The notes: generated by a model from the letters alone, not told the origin. Shown: positions 34,826 to 44,287, counted from the stretch's first letter. The stretch is 64,000 nt of DNA from Zoogloea sp. (GCA_016703645.1 JADJBR010000010.1:1-64000), one strand, 5' to 3'. Program-made: numbers and translations.

Positions 34826-35191
34826 ATGGACACCTATGTGGATGGCTTCCTGATCCCCGTCGCCACCGATCGCATCGACGACTACAAGGCCATCGCCAGC
34901 CTCGCCGGCCAGGTCTGGAAGGACCACGGCGCCCTGGCCTACTGTGAATGCATCGGCGACGACCTGGGCATCCCGGGCATGGTGAGCTTCAACCACGCCG
35001 CGGCCACCGCGCCCGGCGAGACCGTGGTGTTCGCCTGGATCGTCTACCCCTCCCGCGAAGCCCGCGACCGCATCAATGCCGCGGTGATGGCCGACCCGCG
35101 CATGCTGCCGATGCAGTCCGCGGATGCCGCACTGCCCTTTGATTGCAAGCGCATGGCCTACGGAGGCTTCCGCGTCCTGGTGGAATGCTGA
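34826..35191 (+). CDS. DUF1428 family protein
   Basis: The 121-aa protein (MDTYVDGFLIPVATDRIDDY ... WKDHGALAYCECIGDD ... AWIVYPSREARDRIN ... FDCKRMAYGGFRVLVE) matches the DUF1428 (YbaA-type) dimeric alpha/beta barrel family, which resembles YCII and ABM proteins. Function unknown. The ATG follows AAGGAG. It lies between the DGPF gene and the sigma factor gene and is likely part of that regulon. Confidence 0.82.
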   Translation: MDTYVDGFLIPVATDRIDDYKAIASLAGQVWKDHGALAYCECIGDDLGIPGMVSFNHAAATAPGETVVFAWIVYPSREARDRINAAVMADPRMLPMQSADAALPFDCKRMAYGGFRVLVEC

Positions 35192-35222
35192 ACCCGAGCC
35201 GGCCGGGCTGCAGGGAGGCCGC

Positions 35223-36518
35223 GTGACCGTGCCCGCCGACCCCGCCCGCAGCCTGGCCGCCCTGTGGCATCTGGAGGCAGCCCGGGTCATCGGGCGGGTC
35301 ACGCGCATCGTGCGGGACGTGGGCCTGGCCGAGGACATCGCCCAGGACGTGCTCCTCACCGCCCTGGAGCGCTGGCCGGCGGACGGCATGCCGGCCAACC
35401 CTGCCGCCTGGCTGATGACCGCCGCCAGCCATCGCGCCCTGGACCACCTGCGCCACGCCGCCATGGCGGCCGGCAAGGAGGGGGCCATCGGCCACGACAT
35501 GGACTTTCACCACCAGACCGCCGCCGAGGAAGCCGCCGAACGGGTGGACGCCGCCCTCGACGACCCGGTGGGCGACGACGTGCTGCGCCTCATCTTCACC
35601 GCCTGCCACCCGGTGCTGCCCCCGGAGGCCCGCTGCGCCCTGACCCTCAAGGTGATGGGCGGCCTGTCCACCGCCGAGATCGCCCGGGCCTACCTCAAGC
35701 CCGAGGCCACCATCGCCCAGCGCATCGTGCGGGCCAAGCGCAGCCTCGCCGCCGCCCGGGTGCCCTGCGAAGTGCCCCGCGGCGCGGAGCTCGTGGCGCG
35801 GCTGGATTCGGTACTGGAGGTGATCTACCTGATCTTCAACGAAGGCTACGCCGCCACCTCGGGCGAGGACTGGATGCGCCCGGCCCTGGCCGAGGAGGCC
35901 CAGCGCCTGGGCCGGGTGCTGGCCAGCCTGTTGCCGGATCAGGGGGAAGTGCTGGGCCTCCTGGCCCTGATGGAGATCCAGGCCTCGCGCTTTGCCGCCC
36001 GCCTGTCGGCCAGCGGCGAGCCTATCCTGCTGATGGACCAGGACCGCAGCCGCTGGGACCCCCTGCTGATCCGCCGCGGCCTTGACGCCCTGGCCCGGGC
36101 CGAAGCCCTGCCCGGCCCCCTTGGCCCCTACGCAGTGCAGGCCGCCATTGCCGCCTGCCACGCCCGCGCCGCCCGGGCAGCCGACACCGACTGGTCACGC
36201 ATCGCCGCCCTGTACGACATCCTGGCCCACATCGCCCCCTCGCCGGTGGTCCGGCTCAACCAGGCGGTCGCCGTCGGCATGGCCTTTGGTGCCGCCGCCG
36301 GGCTGGAGATTGCCGACCATGTGCGTGCCGGCGGCGGCCTCGACGGTTACCCCCTTTTACCCGCCGTGCGCGGCGATCTGCTGGCCCGCCTTGGGCGCCA
36401 CGACGAAGCCCGCGCCGAGTTCCTGCGCGCCGCCGGACTCACCCGCAACGCCCGGGAAAGGGCGCTGCTGCTGGCCCGCGCCGACGCCAGCAAGGGCCCA
36501 CCTTCCGAAGCGCGTTGA
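35223..36518 (+). CDS. ECF42-type RNA polymerase sigma factor with TPR-like extension
   Basis: The 431-aa protein is much longer than a basic ECF sigma factor. Region 2 (WHLEAARVIGRVTRIVRDVG, EDIAQDVLLTALERWP, PAAWLMTAASHRALDHLRH) and region 4 (LIFTACHPVLPPEARCALTL, LSTAEIARAYLKPEATIAQR) are followed by an approximately 240-aa helical C-terminal extension (FNEGYAATSG, LLALMEIQASRFAAR, YDILAHIAPSPVVRLNQAVA). That extension is characteristic of class ECF42, which lacks an anti-sigma partner and uses the C-terminal domain for control. The start is GTG at 35223, with AGGGAGG just upstream; no ATG fits as well. Its neighbours are the DGPF/YCII, VOC and DUF1428 genes, the typical ECF42 context. Confidence 0.88.
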   Translation: MTVPADPARSLAALWHLEAARVIGRVTRIVRDVGLAEDIAQDVLLTALERWPADGMPANPAAWLMTAASHRALDHLRHAAMAAGKEGAIGHDMDFHHQTAAEEAAERVDAALDDPVGDDVLRLIFTACHPVLPPEARCALTLKVMGGLSTAEIARAYLKPEATIAQRIVRAKRSLAAARVPCEVPRGAELVARLDSVLEVIYLIFNEGYAATSGEDWMRPALAEEAQRLGRVLASLLPDQGEVLGLLALMEIQASRFAARLSASGEPILLMDQDRSRWDPLLIRRGLDALARAEALPGPLGPYAVQAAIAACHARAARAADTDWSRIAALYDILAHIAPSPVVRLNQAVAVGMAFGAAAGLEIADHVRAGGGLDGYPLLPAVRGDLLARLGRHDEARAEFLRAAGLTRNARERALLLARADASKGPPSEAR

Positions 36519-36645
36519 CGGAACCCCCTCGCCTTCGGAATACTGCCGGGCGCGACACACTCGCTGTCATCCGTTTTTCATACCACCGCGGCCCGCAGCC
36601 CCCGAGAGGTCATGGGGCCCCGCTACTCCACACCAAGGAAATACC

Positions 36646-37458
36646 ATGAAGTCTTCGCCCTCCCTGCTTCGCGTCGCCCTGATTGCCGGCCTGCTGTCCC
36701 AGGCCTCTGCCTTTGCGGCAGAGCCGGTCAAGTCCTCCCCGCAGGGCAAGCCTGTGGCAACGGTCAATGGCGTCGTGATCCCCCAGGCTGCGTATGATCT
36801 GCTCGCGGCCCGGGCCAAGGCCCAGGGTGCCCAGGACAGCCCGCAGCTGGCTGCCGACCTGCGTGGCCGCCTGATCCAGGCCGAGCTGCTCAACCAGGCC
36901 GCCAAGAAGAAGAACCTGGACCGCAAGCCCGAGGTTTCCCTCCAGCTCGACATGGCCCGCCAGCAGATCATGGCCAGCACCTACGTGGCCGAATATGTCC
37001 AGAGTCACCCGATCACCGACGCCGCCGCCAAGGCCGAGTACGACCGCATCGTGGCCCAGGCGGGCGGCAAGGAATACAAGTCCCGCCACATCCTGGTGAA
37101 GGAAGAGAAGGAAGCCCTCGACATCATCGAGCGCCTGAAGATGGGCGAGAAGATGGAAAAGCTGGCCACCCTGTCCCTCGATCCGGGCTCCAAGGACAAG
37201 GGCGGTGAGCTGGGTTGGGCGGTGCCGGGCGGCTTCGTCGAGCCCTTCGGCAAGGCCCTCGCCACCCTCACCCCGGGCACCTACACCCAGACTCCGGTGC
37301 AGACCCAGTTCGGCTACCACATCATCCAGCTCGACGAAGTCCGCGATCTGAAGGCCCCCAGTTTCGAAGAGACCAAGCCCCAGATCATCCAGCGCCTGCA
37401 GGCCCAGGGCGTGGACCAGCACATCCAGGAACTGGCCAAGGCTGCCAAGATCAACTGA
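36646..37458 (+). CDS. Periplasmic parvulin-type peptidyl-prolyl isomerase
   Basis: The 270-aa exported protein has a signal peptide (LLRVALIAGLLSQASAFAAE), an N-terminal SurA/PrsA-like helical chaperone segment (about 40-140, VNGVVIPQAAYDLLAARAKA) and one parvulin domain (about 143-240; YKSRHILVKEEKEALDIIER, GGELGWAVPGGFVEPFGKAL, FGYHIIQLDEVR). It assists folding of exported proteins. AAGGAA precedes the ATG. The downstream terminator at 37488-37517 closes a single-gene unit. Confidence 0.92.
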   Translation: MKSSPSLLRVALIAGLLSQASAFAAEPVKSSPQGKPVATVNGVVIPQAAYDLLAARAKAQGAQDSPQLAADLRGRLIQAELLNQAAKKKNLDRKPEVSLQLDMARQQIMASTYVAEYVQSHPITDAAAKAEYDRIVAQAGGKEYKSRHILVKEEKEALDIIERLKMGEKMEKLATLSLDPGSKDKGGELGWAVPGGFVEPFGKALATLTPGTYTQTPVQTQFGYHIIQLDEVRDLKAPSFEETKPQIIQRLQAQGVDQHIQELAKAAKIN

Positions 37459-37487
37459 TCTTCGACATCACCCAGCCTCACCCCATG

Positions 37488-37517
37488 AAAAACGGGAGCC
37501 CACGGGCTCCCGTTTTA
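37488..37517 (+). terminator. Rho-independent terminator after the PPIase gene
   Basis: CGGGAGCCC pairs with GGGCTCCCG across a 2-nt loop, flanked by an A run on the left and TTTT on the right, starting 30 nt after the stop codon. The symmetric A/T flanks would allow some bidirectional function. Confidence 0.85.
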
Positions 37518-37539
37518 CTTGACCGCGCGACGGCTCGGA

Positions 37540-37656
37540 GGGTGTGAAGAAATCGTAGCGAGCGGTTCGAGTTCGCCCCGAGAAGCGCAACCGTACATAG
37601 GTACGGTGAGCATCGCAGGGGTGAAATCGGGCCGCGCAGTAGATTGATTCACACCC
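37540..37656. repeat. 117-bp intergenic element with 9-bp terminal inverted repeats
   Basis: The element begins GGGTGTGAA (37540-37548) and ends with its exact complement TTCACACCC (37648-37656). Inside is a perfect hairpin, CCGTAC atag GTACGG (37591-37606). It contains no open frame of note and fills the gap between the PPIase terminator and tpx. The boundaries and inner hairpin resemble small non-coding repeats (MITE- or BIME-like) common between genes of Rhodocyclales. A second copy was not seen in this window, so repetition itself is presumed from memory of similar sequences. Confidence 0.5.
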
Positions 37657-37658
37657 GA

Positions 37659-38162
37659 TCAGGCCAGGGCAGCCAGGGCGGCGGCATAGTCGGGCTCGTT
37701 CTTGATCTCCCCCACCAGTTCGCTGTGCAGCACGGTGTCGTTCTCGTCCAGGACCACCACGGCGCGGGCGGTCAGACCGGCCAGGGGGCCGCTGGCCAGG
37801 GCCACGCCATAGTCCTGGGCAAAGGCACCACCGCGCAGGGTGGACAGGGTGACCACGTTGCTCAGGCCTTCGGCGCCACAGAAACGGCTCTGGGCGAAGG
37901 GCAGATCGGCGGAGATGCACAGCACGACGGTGTTGGCGACGTCAGAGGCGGCCTGATTGAACTTGCGCACCGAGGTGGCGCAGGTGGGGGTGTCGACGCT
38001 CGGGAAGATGTTGAGCACCTTGCGCTTGCCGGCGAAGCTGGCCAGCGGGGTATCGGCGAGATCCTTGGCGACGAGGGAGAAAGCCGGGGCGGTCTGGCCC
38101 TTGGCGGGCAGATTGCCTTCGACCTGGACGGGGTTGCCGCCGAGGGTAACGGTACTGGACAT
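37659..38162 (-). CDS. tpx: Thiol peroxidase (atypical 2-Cys peroxiredoxin)
   Basis: The 167-aa product reduces hydroperoxides using thioredoxin. The peroxidatic Cys61 sits in the [16 protein letters not shown] motif and the resolving Cys95 in [13 protein letters not shown], the spacing typical of Tpx. The N-terminal beta-hairpin ([19 protein letters not shown]) is also diagnostic. Start: ATG at 38162 with AGGAG upstream. Downstream, the inverted-repeat element abuts its stop codon. Confidence 0.95.
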   Translation of the reverse strand: MSSTVTLGGNPVQVEGNLPAKGQTAPAFSLVAKDLADTPLASFAGKRKVLNIFPSVDTPTCATSVRKFNQAASDVANTVVLCISADLPFAQSRFCGAEGLSNVVTLSTLRGGAFAQDYGVALASGPLAGLTARAVVVLDENDTVLHSELVGEIKNEPDYAAALAALA

Positions 38163-38290
38163 GAAAGGACTCCTGGGGATCAGTGATGTTGTTGTAGGCC
38201 GGCACGCCCGGAGGCGAGCTGGAGGCGCCATGGTAGGGCCTGCCGCCCCCCTGTGCCAGCCCCTTCCCACCGTTTTCCATCGAGCGTCCC

Positions 38291-39774
38291 CTACAGCGTC
38301 TTCAGATACTCCACCAGCGCGTCCTTGTCGGCCGCCGGCAGCCCGGTGCCAAACTCGTGGCCCCGGTTGCCGCTGCCCTTCTCGGCCACGTCCATGCGCG
38401 TGCCCACCCGGCGCGCCTCGTCTCCATCGGTGACAAAGCCGACCCGCTGCGGGTCGTACACGTCGTAGCCACGCCAGAATACCCGCGGGCGGCGCTCCAC
38501 CGGTTCGAGCAGATCGCGCAAGGTGGGCACGGCACCGTTGTGGAGATAGGGGGCGCGCAACCAGATGCCGTCGAGGAAGGGGATTTTGTAGCCGGGCAGG
38601 TCTTCTTCCACCAACCCCTTGCGGGTGATTCCCATGGCGGCCACCACCTGGTTGCCCTTGATGGCGGATGCCTTGTCCCAGGTTTCCAGGCGACCCGGGT
38701 CGGTGCCGACCTCGGCCAGGGGGATGCGCGTGCCGGTACGCGGGCTGGCGTGGCAGGCGGCGCATTCGGCGTCGAACACCCGCTTGCCGGCGGCGGCCCG
38801 GGCAGCGTCCACCGGGAAGGGATAGACCGGCGGAGGGAGGGCGCTCAAGTAGTCCTGCAACCACTTCACCTGGGCGTGGAAGTCGGCCTTGTCGGCAGGC
38901 GGCGCGCCGAGCACGCCCAGGGCCGAGTCGATCATCACCGAGTGCACGTCGTGGGTGTCGCCCGCGTAGTTGGGCAACTGCCCGGTCTCGGCCTTGTACT
39001 TGGCCAGGTTCCACACGGCGGGGATGTCGGCGGGGCCAAAGCGGTCATCCATGGGGGCCTTGAGCATGAAGTAGCGGGTCAGGTTCATGCCGTCGTCCCG
39101 CCCCGCCCCCATTCCGGAAAGTCCGCGCGGAAGATCCAGGCAAACTGGGCCTCCCGCTCCAGCAGACGCTTGCGGGTCACCGGGATGATCACGAAGCGGT
39201 AGAGCAGCTGGTCGATCACGTCCAGGTGGGTCACCCGGTTGATCTCGGCCATCAGGATGTCGGCGTTGAAACGCGGGTCACGGGCGCATTCGATGAGCAG
39301 GCGGAAGAAGTTCTCGATGTTGACCGTGTGCCCCGGCCCGCCGCTGACAAAGACCGGGTTCGAATCGGCGCTGCGCCGGTAGCTGGCGGTGTGGCAGGCG
39401 GCGCAGTTGTTGCCGACCCGGGGAAAACCGATGGTCTTCTTGGTGAAGCCGGCGGGCAGCTCCTGCCCCTGCTCCCAGGCCACGCCCAGGGCGGCGTAGC
39501 CTCCGGCCACCTGCTGCCCGTCCTGGCGGAATTTCTCGGGAAAGACCCGGGGCAACACGTAGAAGATCCAGTAGGGGATGCCGGCATCGTGTTCGGCGCC
39601 GATGGAGCCGTAGCGGAAGCGGCTCTCCCCCGACTCGAAGACCCAGGCCGGCTGGGGCTCCTCGCGGAAACCGCGGCTCCAGCCCAGGTAGGCGCCCGCC
39701 ACCAGCAACAGGACCAGGGCGGCGAGGGCGGCGCGCAGCCAGATGCGGCGCTGGGGAGAGAGGGGGAAGGACAT
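38291..39774 (-). pseudogene. Membrane-anchored di-heme c-type cytochrome split by a frameshift
   Basis: Two overlapping open frames together reconstruct a homologue of the 505-aa cytochrome encoded just upstream. The first (39774-39085, 229 aa) has an N-terminal membrane anchor (LRAALAALVLLLVAGAYLGW) and the first heme site NNCAACHTAS. The second (39112-38291) carries [10 protein letters not shown] and [20 protein letters not shown]. The join is a GGGGG run near 39105-39112: adding one G turns FPEWGRGG into FPEWGAGRDDGMNL and restores the homology (compare RFEWVFEQK... in the neighbour). Either a real one-base loss in a homopolymer or a sequencing error. If read in frame the protein would have about 490 aa. 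It is the last gene of the five-gene cytochrome cluster. Confidence 0.8.
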
Positions 39775-39787
39775 GGCGGGCTCCCGG

Positions 39788-41305
39788 TCAGAAGGTCTTC
39801 AGGTATTCGACGAGGGCGAGCTTGTCGTCGGCGGAGAGTTCGGTGCCATAGGCCCGCCCTTCGTGGCCGCCGTTGCCATTGCCCGGCTCGGCGGTGTCGA
39901 GGCGGAACAGGGCACGCCCCTGGGCCTCGGGCTGATCGGAGACAAAGCCTACCTTGTGCGGGTCGAACACGTCGTTGCCGCGCCAGAAGACCTTCGGGCG
40001 GCGTGCCGCAGGTTCGAGGAGATCACGCAGACTGGGGACCGAGCCGTTATGCAGGTAGGGCGCCCGCAGCCAGATGCCGTCCAGGGGCATGTTGGCGTAG
40101 CCGTGGGTCTTGCGGAACTGGGTGAAGCGCCAGGGGTAGCCCGCATACAAGGTGGCCTGATTCACGGCCAGGGTGTAGGTGTAGGAATCCAGGCGGCGGC
40201 GGTCGGTGCCGATCTCGGCCAGGGGGGTTACCCGGCCCACATGGGGGCCGCTGAAGTCCCGCCCGCTGGCGCCGTGGCAGGCGGCGCAGTATTCCTTGTA
40301 GATCGGCGCGCCCCGGGCGGCGAGGGTCTGATCCACCGGAAAGAACTTGCCGAAGGCTGGCGGCTCCACGTCAAGGATCCACTCCTCCACCCGCCGGATG
40401 CGCGGCAGATCGATGGTGGGCGGGGTAGTGCCGGTGCCGAAGGCGGCGCTCTTGTTGCGCTCGGTCATGTCGGTGTTGTTGCCGTCCCAGTGCAGCTCCA
40501 TGGCGCGGGGTTCCCGGCGCGGGCGCTGCAGCCACAGGGACGGGAAGTCGGCCGGCGCGTCGAACTCCTTCGGATCGAGGCGGTGCATCGGAAAGTTGAA
40601 GATCACCTTGGCCGAGTTGAAGGTGTCCACCCGACCCGGCCCCCAGGCCTTCTGCTCGAAGACCCACTCGAAGCGTCCTTTCAGGGCCAGCACCCGGTCG
40701 CGCATGATGGAAATGGCCAGCGGATAGACCAGATAGCGGTCCAGCAGGTCCAGGTCGGCACCCTGGCGCTGGATCTCGGGGATCAGGTATTCCTTGGAGA
40801 AACGCGGGTCGGCGGCGCAGCGAAAGAAGAACTCCTCGAAGGCCTTCATGTTGAACTGGGCCGCCGGCATGCCCGGCACCACGATGGGAGGCTGGCCGGC
40901 CGCGGTGCGCACGGTACTGGTGTGGCACACCGCACAGTTCACGAAGACCCGGTCCACCCCCTGGTAGCGACGCCGCGAGGTGCCCACCGGCAGGTCGCGC
41001 AGGCTGCCGTCGGGCGCCTTTTCGTAGAGCATGCCGATGGACTGGTAGCCGGGCCCCGGCAGGTACTGGCTGCACACCTCGGGCAGGGCGCGCCAGATCC
41101 AGTACGGAAAACCCATCTCGTGCTCGCCGCCGGTGGAGCCGTACTTGAAGTGCTCCACCGGATCGGCGTAATCCACCGGGATGTCGCCCCCGAAGCGCCC
41201 GGCCAGCCACAGCAGGATGGCCGCCGGCAGCAGCACCGTGAAGGCAAACAGGAACAGGAAGCGCCGCTTCCAGGGTGCGGGGGGAATCTCGGCTCGGTGG
41301 GGCAT
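39788..41305 (-). CDS. Membrane-anchored di-heme c-type cytochrome
   Basis: The 505-aa product has an N-terminal transmembrane anchor (RRFLFLFAFTVLLPAAILLW) with the rest in the periplasm. Two CxxCH heme sites are present: VNCAVCHTST (about residue 130) and EYCAACHGASG (about 345). C-terminal motifs [20 protein letters not shown] and [16 protein letters not shown] are those of the di-heme cytochrome c peroxidase/RoxA-like superfamily. The partner motif FKYGSTGGEHEMGFPYWIWR near the N-terminus is shared with the split paralogue downstream, indicating tandem duplication. It could pass electrons or act as a heme oxygenase/peroxidase. Neighbours on both sides are cytochromes on the same strand with gaps under 20 bp. 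Confidence 0.85.
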   Translation of the reverse strand: MPHRAEIPPAPWKRRFLFLFAFTVLLPAAILLWLAGRFGGDIPVDYADPVEHFKYGSTGGEHEMGFPYWIWRALPEVCSQYLPGPGYQSIGMLYEKAPDGSLRDLPVGTSRRRYQGVDRVFVNCAVCHTSTVRTAAGQPPIVVPGMPAAQFNMKAFEEFFFRCAADPRFSKEYLIPEIQRQGADLDLLDRYLVYPLAISIMRDRVLALKGRFEWVFEQKAWGPGRVDTFNSAKVIFNFPMHRLDPKEFDAPADFPSLWLQRPRREPRAMELHWDGNNTDMTERNKSAAFGTGTTPPTIDLPRIRRVEEWILDVEPPAFGKFFPVDQTLAARGAPIYKEYCAACHGASGRDFSGPHVGRVTPLAEIGTDRRRLDSYTYTLAVNQATLYAGYPWRFTQFRKTHGYANMPLDGIWLRAPYLHNGSVPSLRDLLEPAARRPKVFWRGNDVFDPHKVGFVSDQPEAQGRALFRLDTAEPGNGNGGHEGRAYGTELSADDKLALVEYLKTF

Positions 41306-41321
41306 GGATGCCTCCTCGGGG

Positions 41322-43376
41322 TCAGCGGTCGGGAGCCAGGCACGGGCGCAAGGCCTCGTAGCCCCTGGCCAGCAGGGTTTCGGGATCGGGGTCGCGCCCG
41401 CTCTCGGCCTTCAACATGGCCGCCACGCCGGCCTCCAGGGCGGCCCTTTCGGGGCTCGCCGCCCAGGCCGCAGCATGGCTGCGAAAAGCCGGCAGCAGGG
41501 TTTCCGGGGGCATGGGCGTTTTGGCCCGTGCGGCAGGAGGCAGACGTGCCATGGCCAGGCGCACGTAGATGCGCGGCGCGCACTGGCGGATGCGGGTCTC
41601 CAGGGCGTTGGCCGGCCCGAGCAGGAAGTTGGGCGGAAAGGACTCGGCGCTCAGATGACAGGCGGCACACCAGGCATGGAAACCGGCGAGGGCGGCGGGC
41701 ACCCCCACCTGGGCTGGCGTACCGCCGGCAGGCAGTTCCAGCCGGGCCGGGGGCCGGGGCCGGTCCATCCCGACGGGCAGCGGATCGCCCAACGCATCGA
41801 GCAGGGCCGCCACCAGGGCGCGGCGCGGCAGGGGCTGTTCATCCAGCAAGCTCGGCACCGCGGCGAGGCGGGAGATGGCCACGGCCAGGGCCTGACCGTC
41901 GACCCGCAGGCGGAGGCGCAGGAGGCCTTCGCCGCCACGCAGCGCGCTTGCATCCACGCGCTCCAGCACATCGCCGCCGGCCAGGCGCAGGTCCGGGCGG
42001 GCGCTCAGGGCAAAGGGCGCCCGCGGTGGCTCGCCGGCCAGGCTCAGGCCCTGAATGCGCCGGTTGGCCGGGTCCAGGACGAGGCTGGCGCCCCCTGCCC
42101 CGCGGCAGCGGGAAGCCCGCGACGCGGGCACCGCTTCACAACTCAGGACGTGCTCGGTGCGCGGCAATGCTGCACTCCGGCGGGCCAGGGCTGCCTGCAG
42201 ACGCAGCCAGTGACCATCGGCCACAAACTCGGCCACCCCGGCCACCGCCTCGCGGACGGCCCCCGGCGCATCGGCCCGCCACACCGTATCGGGCGGGCGC
42301 GGCAGCAGGGGGTCGAAGGGCGCCGCCACGTGGGAACGGGCGATGCGGGCAGCGGAATCGTCCAGCCCGTCGGCCAGGCCCTGCAGGGGGTTGCGATTGG
42401 GCAGGTCCGGACGACCCAGGGCCAGCCCACCCGGCCAGCGACGGGCGGCGTTGCGGCGCAGGGTGGCGGCGGCCTCGGGGGCGACGGCGGCGTCGGGCGG
42501 CAGGCTCAGCCCGTCGGCCAGGCGCAGGCGCAGGGCCGCCTCGAGAAGCCCGCTGCGGCAGCGCTGCCCGGCCGCCGCCGGGCCACAGCCCTCCTGCCAC
42601 AGGCGCTGGGTCAAGGCCAGGCGGTTGGCCCGGCGCACCGCGTTGTCGATGGCGTAGGGCATGTCCACCCCGCGGGCCGGGGCGATGCCGTAATAACTGC
42701 GCCCCTCCGCCGCCAGGCGGGCGGCAATGGCCGGGTTGGCGTTGGTTTCGTCCCACAGGGCGCGGGAGAAGATGGGCGCCCCATTGTGGTGACAGGCCAT
42801 GCAGATGTTGCGATTGGCGTAATACACCTGCGGGTTGCCGCCGGCCCGGTAGTCCTTGACCAACTGGAACTCGAAGCGCCCGGCGCCCTCGTTGTAGCTG
42901 ATGACTTCGAGCACGGCGGATTTCTCCAGGTAGCCGATATACAGCCTGTCCTTGAGCAGCCAGGGCGAGCCGGGAGCCGGCGGCGCATCCACCCCCACCA
43001 CCACGCGGGGAAAGCGGAAGTAGTCAGGTGCGGCAGCGCTGCGTTGCAGGGACCGCCCCAGGGGGATCAGCACGGCCTTCAACGGCGGCAGGGCACTGGC
43101 CGGGTCGCGGGCCAGTTCGGCATCGATGCGGGCGAGCAGGCGCTCGAAGGGAAAGGGAATGGCGTGGGTACCGCCAGGGGTGGCAAACAGGGCATCGAAC
43201 AGGGACGCCCCCGCCACGGGCAGGTGTTCGCCAGGCCGGGCCGGGTCGCTCACCCAGGCCGGTCCGGTGGGTGGGTCAGCGGGCAGATGAGCGGACAACG
43301 CGGCGGCCCACACCGACCCCATCGCGACCAACCCGGCCAGCAGCCGGGCCAGCCATGCCAGGCAGCGGCTCATCAC
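41322..43376 (-). CDS. Exported c-type cytochrome, two CxxCH, unknown family
   Basis: The 684-aa product begins with a signal peptide (LARLLAGLVAMGSVWAAAL). Heme-binding sites: NRNICMACHHNGAPIFSR (about residue 195) and AWCAACHLSAESFPPNFLLG (about 570), separated by a long Ala/Arg/Leu-rich region with further Cys residues (EGCG, QRCRSG, LSCEAV). The N-terminal third (DRLYIGYLEKSAVLEVISYN) looks like a beta-rich recognition domain. No named enzyme was recognised. It is located 16 bp from the following cytochrome gene and about 21 bp after the lipoprotein gene. Confidence 0.78.
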   Translation of the reverse strand: MMSRCLAWLARLLAGLVAMGSVWAAALSAHLPADPPTGPAWVSDPARPGEHLPVAGASLFDALFATPGGTHAIPFPFERLLARIDAELARDPASALPPLKAVLIPLGRSLQRSAAAPDYFRFPRVVVGVDAPPAPGSPWLLKDRLYIGYLEKSAVLEVISYNEGAGRFEFQLVKDYRAGGNPQVYYANRNICMACHHNGAPIFSRALWDETNANPAIAARLAAEGRSYYGIAPARGVDMPYAIDNAVRRANRLALTQRLWQEGCGPAAAGQRCRSGLLEAALRLRLADGLSLPPDAAVAPEAAATLRRNAARRWPGGLALGRPDLPNRNPLQGLADGLDDSAARIARSHVAAPFDPLLPRPPDTVWRADAPGAVREAVAGVAEFVADGHWLRLQAALARRSAALPRTEHVLSCEAVPASRASRCRGAGGASLVLDPANRRIQGLSLAGEPPRAPFALSARPDLRLAGGDVLERVDASALRGGEGLLRLRLRVDGQALAVAISRLAAVPSLLDEQPLPRRALVAALLDALGDPLPVGMDRPRPPARLELPAGGTPAQVGVPAALAGFHAWCAACHLSAESFPPNFLLGPANALETRIRQCAPRIYVRLAMARLPPAARAKTPMPPETLLPAFRSHAAAWAASPERAALEAGVAAMLKAESGRDPDPETLLARGYEALRPCLAPDR

Positions 43377-43397
43377 GGCGCTCCACCCTGTCGCCCC

Positions 43398-44273
43398 TCA
43401 ACCGCCGGCCGCCGCCAGCACCTTGCGGGGCTGGGTGCCGGACCAGCAGTCCTCCTGTACCCGGCCGGTCTTCACGAAGGCGTCGCGCCCCTGCTCGTCC
43501 ATGGCCTTGTTGTAGAGGGTGAAGTTGAGGGCGAAGGCCTTGTCCAGGTAGGCCCGGCCCAGGTAGAAGCCGGGGCGGATCATGCGGATCTCGTCGCGCA
43601 CCCGCAGGCCGCGGCGGCCGGCCAGGAAGTCGGGGTTCTCCTGGTAGCCGGCGATCTCGTCGGTGAAGAAGTAGTCGATGATGATGGATTCGCGCCGGGC
43701 ATCGAGCAGGCTCTGCCCGCAGTAGAGCTTGGCCGGGAAGAGCAGCCAGGTCTCCTTGCCCTCGAAATTCATCTTGGCCGGGTCACCCTTCACCAGGCCC
43801 ATCTTCTTGAGCAGGGAGAGGTCTTCGATGCGGTTCCGCAGCACCCGCTCATTGCGGTAGAAGACCTTGCCACGCCACAGGGTCTCGCCCACGTCCTCCA
43901 GCACCAGGCCCTTCAGGTGCAGGCCCATGCCGGTGAAGCCGCCGACGATCTCCGACAGGCGGAACTTGCCGGTGCCGCCCCGGGGCAGCAGGATCTTGCC
44001 GTCGAAGGCGCCATCGGGGATGGGGCCGGCGGTGAGCCGGGCGTAGATCTGGTCGATCTGCTCCTGGTCGAGGGTGGCCAGCCACTCCGGGGTGATGCGG
44101 GCGATCTCCGCGGTGGACAGGGGGTGGGCGTAGTCCACCTGGGCCAGGTCCTGCTTGGAGGCATAGGCCTTGTCCCAGGGGGCGAAGGCGATGTTGGGCG
44201 GGGGCACGTCCTTGCTGCAGGCGGCGAGGCCCAGGGCGGCACACAGGGAGAGGGCAAGGTTGCGGGCTGACAT
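43398..44273 (-). CDS. Lipoprotein of the cytochrome cluster
   Basis: The 291-aa product has a lipobox, CAALGLAACSKD, and no CxxCH. The mature part contains an N-terminal helical segment (STAEIARITPEWLATLDQEQ) and a conserved-looking core (FRLSEIVGGFTGMGLHLKGL, VFYRNERVLRNRIEDLSLLK, RRESIIIDYFFTDEIAGYQE, PGFYLGRAYLDKAFALNFTL). No family is recognised. It lies between two cytochrome genes in one transcription unit, so it is probably a membrane-tethered subunit or substrate-handling partner. Start: ATG at 44273 with GAGAGGAG upstream; a GTG at 44291 overlapping the previous stop is possible. Confidence 0.75.
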   Translation of the reverse strand: MSARNLALSLCAALGLAACSKDVPPPNIAFAPWDKAYASKQDLAQVDYAHPLSTAEIARITPEWLATLDQEQIDQIYARLTAGPIPDGAFDGKILLPRGGTGKFRLSEIVGGFTGMGLHLKGLVLEDVGETLWRGKVFYRNERVLRNRIEDLSLLKKMGLVKGDPAKMNFEGKETWLLFPAKLYCGQSLLDARRESIIIDYFFTDEIAGYQENPDFLAGRRGLRVRDEIRMIRPGFYLGRAYLDKAFALNFTLYNKAMDEQGRDAFVKTGRVQEDCWSGTQPRKVLAAAGG

Positions 44274-44287
44274 GGCGGGGGCTCCTC

